Positions 57,820 to 64,000 of a stretch of 64,000 nt of DNA are shown in pieces (the stretch's first letter is position 1; every line of letters begins with the position of its first letter). This DNA comes from Arthrobacter sp. MYb23. Its GTDB lineage: Bacteria; Actinomycetota; Actinomycetes; Actinomycetales; Micrococcaceae. Position numbers and translations under genes: made by a program. Below the pieces are notes generated by a model. The model did no database searches. It saw only the letters and a program-made list of their open reading frames with translations, and had not been told where the DNA came from. Where the stretch lies: assembly GCF_002979775.1 (NCBI RefSeq), contig NZ_PCPR01000024.1, positions 1 through 64,000 of the forward strand. Direction: 5' to 3'.

Positions 57820-60747
57820 GTGCCCAAAGCCTTAGCTGAAGATACCGCCATGGACGCCTTGAACGGCGTCTCCGCCCTTTCCGATACCAAACCCGTCAAG
57901 CCGGATCTTTCCCGCTTGGTGGTCAAGGGTGCCCGGGAACACAATTTGCGCAACGTGGATCTCGATCTTCCGCGTGACGCCATGATCGTGTTCACAGGAC
58001 TCTCGGGTTCAGGAAAGTCATCCCTGGCTTTCGACACCATCTTTGCCGAAGGCCAGCGCCGCTATGTGGAGTCATTGTCCGCTTATGCGCGCCAGTTCCT
58101 CGGCCAGGTAGACAAGCCCGACGTCGATTTCATCGAGGGTCTTTCTCCTGCGGTATCAATTGATCAGAAGTCCACCAGCAAGAATCCGCGTTCCACGGTG
58201 GGCACCATCACCGAAATTTACGACTACATGCGTCTACTGTGGGCGCGTGTGGGCCGTCCGCACTGTCCTGTTTGTGGCGAGCCCATCGCCCGGCAGACCC
58301 CGCAACAGATTGTGGATCAACTCCTTGAGCTGGATCCGGGCACTCGATTCCAGGTCCTGGCCCCCGTCGTCCGAGGACGCAAGGGTGAATTCGTCGATCT
58401 TTTCAAGGAACTGACGGCCAAGGGCTATTCCCGTGCCAGGGTGGACGGCGAGTTGGTTCAACTGAGCGATCCGCCCAAGCTCGGCAAGCAGTTCAAGCAC
58501 ACCATTGAAGTTGTGGTGGACCGCCTGGTGGTCAAGGAAGAGATCAGCCAACGCCTCACCGATTCCGTAGAGACGGCCTTGGGCCTTGCCGAAGGCCGTG
58601 TGCTGGTGGAGTTCGTGGACCTCGACGCCGAGGATCCTGCGCGTATCCGCGCCTTCTCAGAGAACCTGGCGTGCCCCAACGAGCACCCCTTGGCCATCGA
58701 CGAGATCGAGCCCCGCTCGTTCTCCTTCAACAACCCCTTCGGCGCTTGCTCTGCTTGCAGTGGAATCGGCACCCGGCTGGAAGTGGATGAAGAGCTGATC
58801 GTTCCCAATCCGGAACTCTCCTTGGGCGAAGGCGCCATTGCCCCGTGGGCCCTCGGCACAGCCACTACAGAGTATTGGAACCGGCTCCTTGAGGGTTTGG
58901 CGCACGAACTTGGCTTCTCCATGAAAACCTCCTGGGAGAAACTGCCCAAGGACGTCAGGAACACAGTCCTTCATGGCAAGGACCACAAGGTTGTTGTTCA
59001 GTACAAAAACCGCTTTGGCCGTGAGCGTAAGTACAGCACCGGCTTTGAGGGTGCCATCCAGTACGTTCACCGCAAGCACGGGGAAACAGACTCCGACTGG
59101 GCCCGGGACCGGTACGAAGAGTACATGCGCCAGATTCCCTGCCCCGAGTGCAACGGTGCCCGCCTTAACCCGGCTTCGCTGTCTGTGCTGATCAACGGAA
59201 AGTCCATCGCCGAAGTTGCAGCGCTGCCCATGCGGGAGTGCGCGGAGTTCCTGGGGAGCCTTACCCTCACCAACAGGGAAGCCCAGATTGCCAACCAGGT
59301 CCTGAAGGAGATCCAGGCCCGCCTGACCTTCCTCCTGGACGTCGGCTTGGAGTACCTGAACCTGGAACGCCCTTCGGGAACCTTGTCAGGCGGCGAGGCT
59401 CAGCGCATCCGTTTGGCCACCCAGATCGGTTCCGGCCTGGTGGGCGTCCTCTACGTTTTGGATGAGCCGTCCATTGGCCTGCACCAGCGTGACAACCGGC
59501 GGCTCATCGAGACACTCACCCGGCTCCGGGATCTCGGTAACACGCTGATTGTGGTGGAGCACGACGAAGACACCATTCATGAGGCCGACTGGGTAGTTGA
59601 CATCGGACCGGGCGCCGGCGAACACGGCGGCCAGGTGGTGCACTCCGGTACCTACAAGGATCTCCTGGAGAACACGAACTCGCTGACGGGCGACTACCTG
59701 TCCGGACGCCGCAAGATCGACGTACCCACCAAACGCCGAAAGTACGACAAAAAGCGTGAGCTCAAGGTTGTAGGTGCCAGGGAGAACAACCTCAACAACG
59801 TTGATGCCACCTTCCCCCTGGGACTTTTCACAGCGGTGACCGGAGTCAGTGGCTCCGGCAAGTCCACGTTGGTGAACGAAATCCTGTACAAGGTCCTCGC
59901 CAACAAGCTCAATGGAGCCAAGCAGGTTGCAGGACGTCACCGTACGGTGGCTGGCCTCGAACACCTTGACAAGGTGGTCCACGTTGACCAAAGCCCCATT
60001 GGCCGTACACCCCGGTCCAACCCGGCCACGTACACCGGCGTCTTCGACAACATCCGGAAACTCTTCGCTGAGACCACCGAAGCCAAGGTACGTGGCTACC
60101 AGCCGGGACGGTTCTCCTTCAACGTCAAGGGCGGGCGCTGCGAGGCCTGTTCAGGCGATGGCACATTGAAGATCGAGATGAACTTCCTGCCGGATGTCTA
60201 TGTTCCTTGCGAAGTGTGCCACGGTGCCAGGTACAACCGGGAAACCCTTGAAGTTCACTACAAGGGCAAGACCATTGCCGATGTCCTCAACATGCCCATC
60301 GAAGAAGGCGCCGAATTCTTCGCTGCTTTCACCCCCATCGCGCGGCATTTGAACACCTTGGTGGATGTGGGACTTGGCTACGTCAGGCTTGGCCAACCCG
60401 CAACCACATTGTCGGGCGGCGAGGCCCAGCGTGTGAAGCTGGCGGCCGAGCTTCAGAAGCGTTCCAACGGGCGCAGCATCTACGTCCTTGATGAGCCCAC
60501 CACAGGCCTGCACTTTGAGGACATCCGTAAGCTGCTCATGGTTCTTCAGGGGCTGGTGGACAAGGGCAACACCGTGATCACCATTGAGCACAACCTGGAC
60601 GTCATCAAGTCTGCGGACTGGATTGTGGACCTGGGCCCCAATGGTGGTTCGGGGGGCGGAAAGATTGTGGCCACGGGAACGCCGGAACAGGTGGCCAAAT
60701 CCACTGACAGCCATACTGCGACCTTCCTGGCTGAGATTCTCGGATAG
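57820..60747 (+). CDS. uvrA: excinuclease ABC subunit A
   Basis: The 975-residue damage-recognition ATPase of nucleotide excision repair has two ABC modules with Walker A GLSGSGKSSLAFDT and GVSGSGKSTLVNEI, and two signature/Walker B pairs (LSGGEAQRIRLA, LYVLDEPSIGLHQRD; LSGGEAQRVKLA, YVLDEPTTGLHFED). It also has zinc modules (CPVCGEP; CPECNGARLNP; CEACSGDG.CEVCHGARYN). Full length, with ~20 extra residues at the N terminus before the first conserved block. Start GTG 57820 is set by the -10 element 6 nt upstream. Confidence 0.98.
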   Translation: MPKALAEDTAMDALNGVSALSDTKPVKPDLSRLVVKGAREHNLRNVDLDLPRDAMIVFTGLSGSGKSSLAFDTIFAEGQRRYVESLSAYARQFLGQVDKPDVDFIEGLSPAVSIDQKSTSKNPRSTVGTITEIYDYMRLLWARVGRPHCPVCGEPIARQTPQQIVDQLLELDPGTRFQVLAPVVRGRKGEFVDLFKELTAKGYSRARVDGELVQLSDPPKLGKQFKHTIEVVVDRLVVKEEISQRLTDSVETALGLAEGRVLVEFVDLDAEDPARIRAFSENLACPNEHPLAIDEIEPRSFSFNNPFGACSACSGIGTRLEVDEELIVPNPELSLGEGAIAPWALGTATTEYWNRLLEGLAHELGFSMKTSWEKLPKDVRNTVLHGKDHKVVVQYKNRFGRERKYSTGFEGAIQYVHRKHGETDSDWARDRYEEYMRQIPCPECNGARLNPASLSVLINGKSIAEVAALPMRECAEFLGSLTLTNREAQIANQVLKEIQARLTFLLDVGLEYLNLERPSGTLSGGEAQRIRLATQIGSGLVGVLYVLDEPSIGLHQRDNRRLIETLTRLRDLGNTLIVVEHDEDTIHEADWVVDIGPGAGEHGGQVVHSGTYKDLLENTNSLTGDYLSGRRKIDVPTKRRKYDKKRELKVVGARENNLNNVDATFPLGLFTAVTGVSGSGKSTLVNEILYKVLANKLNGAKQVAGRHRTVAGLEHLDKVVHVDQSPIGRTPRSNPATYTGVFDNIRKLFAETTEAKVRGYQPGRFSFNVKGGRCEACSGDGTLKIEMNFLPDVYVPCEVCHGARYNRETLEVHYKGKTIADVLNMPIEEGAEFFAAFTPIARHLNTLVDVGLGYVRLGQPATTLSGGEAQRVKLAAELQKRSNGRSIYVLDEPTTGLHFEDIRKLLMVLQGLVDKGNTVITIEHNLDVIKSADWIVDLGPNGGSGGGKIVATGTPEQVAKSTDSHTATFLAEILG

Positions 60748-60808
60748 TTGCTCACGGGCGGCCTCAGGGCTGTCGAGGGAATATCTCCACGACCCTGGAA
60801 GTATTCCG

Positions 60809-60841
60809 GTAGCGGCATGCGAGTTTCAGGCATGCCGCTAC
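60809..60841. other. hairpin between uvrA and the HAD phosphatase gene
   Basis: A perfect 12-bp stem (60809-60820 with 60830-60841) closes a 9-nt loop, without a T-run. It may terminate uvrA transcription in the actinobacterial U-less manner. Confidence 0.5.
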
Positions 60842-60859
60842 TCGTGAGAAACTAACCCG

Positions 60860-61576
60860 GTGACTCAAACAACGGTGCCCGTAATATTCGATCTGGACGG
60901 CACCCTTGTCGATCCTGCCGGCGGTATCACGGGAGGCATTTCTGCGGCCCTCCGGGAAATGGACCTCCCTGTTCCGGAACAAGCCGTGTTGAATTCCATG
61001 GTGGGCCCCAAACTCAGCGATTCCCTCCTGCATTTGGCGAATGTCCCCAGCGAATTGGTGGATGAAACCATCGAGCGCTACCGGAGCCATTACAAGGAAA
61101 CCGGCATTGGCCAGAGCAAGTTGTACCCGGGAATCTTCGATCTCCTGGAATTCTTCGCCGAGACCGGAAGGCCAGTCGCGGTCGCAACACAGAAGCCACA
61201 GTCCATTGCACGCCTCGTGCTGGAGCACCATAAAATTTCCGACTTCTTCGTCTCCATACGCGGGGCGGCAGATGACGAATCCCTGGGGGCAAATACGGCG
61301 CCGGGCAAGGTTGAGATCGTCGGGGCGGCATTGAAGGACCTTCATTCCCAGCCTGCCGTCATGGTAGGGGACAGGCATCAGGATGTGGTCGGCGCACTGG
61401 CCAACGGCTTGGACTGCATCGGGGTCAGTTGGGGATTCGCGCCTGACGGTGAACTTGAGGAAGCCGGAGCAGTCGCCGTTGTAGCCACTGCCCTTGAGCT
61501 GCGCACAAAAATTGAAGAACTTGACGCTGTCCGTACGGCGGCCCTGAGCGAGGTACAAAACGATGGCAGTCTTTGA
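60860..61576 (+). CDS. HAD-family phosphatase (phosphoglycolate phosphatase-like)
   Basis: This 238-residue HAD subfamily IA enzyme has the nucleophile motif VIFDLDGTLVDPAGGI, a helical cap, PVAVATQKPQ (motif II Thr), LGANTAPGKVEIV (Lys) and VMVGDRHQDVVGALANGL (motif IV). It resembles Gph/PpaX-type phosphatases; the exact substrate is not assignable. GTG 60860. Its end overlaps the acyltransferase start by 14 bp. Confidence 0.9.
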   Translation: MTQTTVPVIFDLDGTLVDPAGGITGGISAALREMDLPVPEQAVLNSMVGPKLSDSLLHLANVPSELVDETIERYRSHYKETGIGQSKLYPGIFDLLEFFAETGRPVAVATQKPQSIARLVLEHHKISDFFVSIRGAADDESLGANTAPGKVEIVGAALKDLHSQPAVMVGDRHQDVVGALANGLDCIGVSWGFAPDGELEEAGAVAVVATALELRTKIEELDAVRTAALSEVQNDGSL

Positions 61577-62231
61577 TGCGATCCGCTGGACAACCCGTGG
61601 CCTGATTTCTTCCACATGCCGGCCTACGGTCATTGGGCTGGAGAACGTTCCCAAGGATGGGCCGTTCATCGTGGCCCCCAACCATCTCTCCTTCCTGGAC
61701 AGCGTCATCGTTCAGGCGCTGATGCCACGCCCGGTCGCTTTTTTTGCCAAGGCCGAGTACTTCACCACCAAGGGCGTCAAGGGTGCCGTGATGAAGTCGT
61801 TTTTCGAAGCTGTGGGTTCCATTCCCGTTGAGCGTGGCGAGCAGGCCGCCAGCGTCCAAGCGCTTAAAACACTCCTGGACATCCTGGAATCCGGCAAAGG
61901 CATTGGCATTTACCCCGAAGGCACCCGGTCCCGGGACGGCATTTTGTACCGTGGCAGGACGGGTGTTGGTTGGCTTGCCCTCACCACTGGCGCTCCGGTG
62001 ATTCCGGTGGGGTTGATCGGCACCGAGCAATTGCAGCCTGCGGACAAGAACGCGGTCCGCCCGCAGCACTTCACCATGAAGGTGGGCGAACCCCTCTACT
62101 TCGATAAGACCGGCCCGGACCATTCACTGCCGGCGCGGCGCGAAGTCACTGACAAAATCATGGATGCCATTGCAGTCCTCAGCGGCCAGGAACGGTCCAC
62201 GAGCTACAACCAGAGCAAATCTGTCGACTAA
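61563..62231 (+). CDS. 1-acyl-glycerol-3-phosphate acyltransferase (PlsC family)
   Basis: The 222-residue membrane-associated acyltransferase has the catalytic NHLSFLDS (H-x4-D) at ~39, the substrate motif FFEAVGSIPVERG and IYPEGTRSRDG. It transfers acyl groups to lysophosphatidate in phospholipid synthesis, or to a related glycolipid. Overlaps the HAD phosphatase by 14 bp, so the pair is coupled; uvrC follows from its own promoter. Confidence 0.92.
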   Translation: MAVFDAIRWTTRGLISSTCRPTVIGLENVPKDGPFIVAPNHLSFLDSVIVQALMPRPVAFFAKAEYFTTKGVKGAVMKSFFEAVGSIPVERGEQAASVQALKTLLDILESGKGIGIYPEGTRSRDGILYRGRTGVGWLALTTGAPVIPVGLIGTEQLQPADKNAVRPQHFTMKVGEPLYFDKTGPDHSLPARREVTDKIMDAIAVLSGQERSTSYNQSKSVD

Positions 62232-62293
62232 GTTCCGGGCCGCAGCAGGCAGCGGCCCTGCACACCGTGGCAATGAGTGTCGTTCCGGTTCAC

Positions 62294-62299
62294 TAGACT
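62294..62299 (+). promoter_or_regulatory. -10 element of leaderless uvrC
   Basis: TAGACT is followed by 6 nt and GTG 62306. Confidence 0.55.
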
Positions 62300-62305
62300 G
62301 GAAAG

Positions 62306-64000
62306 GTGGCAGATCCAGCAAGTTACCGGCCCCAAACGGGTGAAATTCCCACCACCCCAGGCGTCTATCGTTTCCGTGACCCCCATGGTCGGGTCATCTA
62401 TGTGGGCAAGGCAAAAAACCTCCGCTCGAGGTTGAACTCCTACTTCGCCAACCCTGCGGGACTCCTTCCCAAGACCCATGCAATGGTCCACGCCGCCAGC
62501 AGCGTTGAATGGACCATGGTGGGTAGCGAGCTGGAATCGTTGCAGCTGGAATACACGTGGATCAAGGAATTCAAGCCACGGTTCAATGTGGTGTTCCGGG
62601 ATGACAAAACTTATCCCTACCTCGCGGTCACCATGGGGGAGAAGTACCCCAGGGTGCAGGTCATGCGCGGGGAAAGAAGGAAAGGGACCCGATACTTTGG
62701 GCCCTACACTGCCGGTGCCATCAGGGAAACCATGGATACTCTTTTGCGGGTCTTCCCCGTGCGGAGTTGCAGCGCAGGCGTCTTCAAGCGTGCGGAGTCC
62801 AGCGGACGGCCCTGCCTTCTGGGTTACATCGACAAATGCTCGGCACCCTGCGTCGGGCGCGTTACACCGGACGAGCACCGTGGGCTGGCAGAAGATTTCT
62901 GTTCCTTCATGGGAGGCGAAGCGAAACGCTTCATCAGCCGTCTGGAGAAGGAGATGTCTGCCGCCGTAGCCGAACTGGACTACGAGCGCGCAGCCGGACT
63001 CAGGGATGACATCATCGCGCTCCGCAAGGTCTTTGAACGCAACGCAGTGGTCCTGGCCGAGGACACCGACGCGGACGTCTTCGCCCTGCACGAGGATGAA
63101 CTCGAAGCCTCCGTACAGGTGTTCCACGTTCGCGGTGGCCGGGTCCGCGGGCAGCGCGGCTGGGTGGTGGAAAAAGTGGAGGATGCCACGACGCCGGAAC
63201 TCATCGAACATTTGCTGCAGCAGGTCTACGGAGAAGACAGCGAGGTTCAAGGCAGGATTCCCCGGGAGGTCCTGATTCCGGAGACTCCCAGCAACCATGC
63301 CGAACTGGCCGAATGGCTGGGTGGCTTGCGCGGAGCCAGGGTGGACATCCGTGTGCCTCAGCGCGGTGACAAGGCCGCCTTGATGTCCACTGTTCGCGAA
63401 AATGCAGAGCAAGCATTGAAGCTGCACAAGACTCGGCGCGCGGGAGACATTACTGTCCGGTCCCTTGCACTCCAGGAACTGCAGGAAGCCTTGGAGATTC
63501 CGGTTCCCCTGCTCAGGATCGAGTGCTTCGATATTTCCCACGTCCAAGGGACCAACGTGGTGGCTTCCATGGTGGTGGTGGAAGACGGGCTGCCCAAGAA
63601 GTCGGACTACCGGAAGTTTTCCATTACGGGCGCGGCGGCAGCGGACGATACCGCGGCCATGCACGACGTCCTGACCCGGCGGTTCAGGCACTATCTGAGC
63701 GACAAAGCCGCCCAGGTCCCCATCATTTCCGGCGAGATCATCAACCCGACGAGGCCTGGCGCCAAGCCCACCGCTGACGTGCCGACGTCGGACCCCGACG
63801 CTCCCGCCCAGAAGGCCAAGTTCGCCTACCCGCCCAATCTGGTGGTAGTGGATGGCGGGCAGCCGCAGGTTAATGCGGCGGCGCGCGCACTGGCGGAACT
63901 CGGCATTGATGACGTTTACGTGGTGGGTTTGGCTAAACGGCTTGAGGAAGTCTGGCTTCCTGACAGCGACTTCCCCGTGATCCTGCCCCGAACGTCGCAA
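62306..64000 (+). CDS. uvrC: excinuclease ABC subunit C, C terminus beyond window
   Basis: An open frame of 565 codons begins at GTG 62306 and continues off the right edge. The GIY-YIG nuclease domain is visible at the start (GVYRFRDPHGRVIYVGKAKNLRSRL), with FRDDKTYPYLAVT and RYFGPYT. A cysteine pair typical of the iron-sulfur/cysteine region (RSCSAG.CLLGYIDKCSAPCVGR) and a UVR motif around residues 210-240 come next. The RNase H-like C-terminal nuclease domain then begins (IECFDISHVQGTN, LVVVDGGQPQVNAA). UvrC makes both incisions in nucleotide excision repair. Only the last part, with the helix-hairpin-helix region, is missing. Confidence 0.97.
   Translation, partial: MADPASYRPQTGEIPTTPGVYRFRDPHGRVIYVGKAKNLRSRLNSYFANPAGLLPKTHAMVHAASSVEWTMVGSELESLQLEYTWIKEFKPRFNVVFRDDKTYPYLAVTMGEKYPRVQVMRGERRKGTRYFGPYTAGAIRETMDTLLRVFPVRSCSAGVFKRAESSGRPCLLGYIDKCSAPCVGRVTPDEHRGLAEDFCSFMGGEAKRFISRLEKEMSAAVAELDYERAAGLRDDIIALRKVFERNAVVLAEDTDADVFALHEDELEASVQVFHVRGGRVRGQRGWVVEKVEDATTPELIEHLLQQVYGEDSEVQGRIPREVLIPETPSNHAELAEWLGGLRGARVDIRVPQRGDKAALMSTVRENAEQALKLHKTRRAGDITVRSLALQELQEALEIPVPLLRIECFDISHVQGTNVVASMVVVEDGLPKKSDYRKFSITGAAAADDTAAMHDVLTRRFRHYLSDKAAQVPIISGEIINPTRPGAKPTADVPTSDPDAPAQKAKFAYPPNLVVVDGGQPQVNAAARALAELGIDDVYVVGLAKRLEEVWLPDSDFPVILPRTSQ

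Noticed and set aside
62228..64000. Long minus-strand frame reaching the right edge
   Set aside because: Antisense to uvrC, whose GIY-YIG and RNase H-like motifs are clear.
1..64000. tRNA genes, rRNA, CRISPR arrays, IS elements, prophage or attachment sites
   Set aside because: None recognised by eye on either strand; no regularly spaced repeats, no transposase or integrase, no cloverleaf with a CCA end. A tRNA/covariance search would be needed to exclude them fully.

Overview
The window is high-GC actinobacterial DNA. The gene set and gene styles (leaderless promoters, DUF3516 helicase, LigD polymerase domain protein, Eis-like acetyltransferase, stand-alone EF-G2, polA-rpsA-coaE-uvrB-terC-uvrA-uvrC order) fit a Micrococcaceae soil bacterium of the Arthrobacter/Paenarthrobacter type. 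That assignment is inference from gene content; no database search was run. Coding density is high, and no rRNA, tRNA, CRISPR array, insertion sequence or prophage was recognised.

Left part (1-36 kb) is accessory and metabolic. It opens with the 5' portion of a DUF222 (13E12-type) gene running off the left edge, then a poorly coding 570-bp stretch. Next come a hexapeptide acyltransferase fused to an unrecognised helical domain, an XRE/MmyB regulator with a cupin, and a divergent zinc alcohol dehydrogenase. These are followed by hrpB, a TetR-APC permease-amidohydrolase module with a clear operator palindrome, an M50-like membrane protein, EF-G2, a KANL3/Tex30-like hydrolase, a stand-alone LigD polymerase, and a lipoprotein that looks like a class C beta-lactamase with its catalytic residues replaced. 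A minus-strand run holds a GlcNAc-kinase-like gene, a LolA/RseB-like secreted protein, an ABC ATPase, an ABC permease and a YciO protein. The divergent GntR/UTRA regulator has DasR-like operator boxes in front of it. A plus-strand catabolic cluster follows (IclR, SDR, KstD-like flavoprotein, Dabb protein, MHS transporter). It converges on a kynurenine operon (kynA-kynU-PaaX type regulator). A HAD protein, a Pit phosphate transporter with a small membrane partner, and a Pro/Thr-rich lipoprotein close this part.

Right part (36-64 kb) is mostly conserved core: polA, an Eis-like acetyltransferase, a polysaccharide deacetylase, rpsA with a structured leader and strong terminator, a YigZ/IMPACT protein divergent from coaE, uvrB, a yybP-ykoY-type (manganese) riboswitch in front of terC, an MFS transporter, an alpha/beta hydrolase, a GNAT enzyme, a CoA transferase, the DUF3516 helicase, a Tam-like methyltransferase, a small GntR regulator, uvrA with an SOS-box-like palindrome, a HAD phosphatase, a PlsC acyltransferase and the start of uvrC.

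The most notable cross-window signal is a set of about fourteen genes whose start codon lies 6-7 nt downstream of a TAnnnT -10 element (usually TAGnnT). This indicates leaderless transcripts, and the set includes uvrA, uvrB, uvrC, polA, the LigD polymerase and kynA. Other candidates for new biology are the acyltransferase fusion, the pseudo-beta-lactamase, the LolA-like/ABC module, the KstD-like catabolic cluster, and 15-bp in-frame repeat expansions in two unrelated enzymes.
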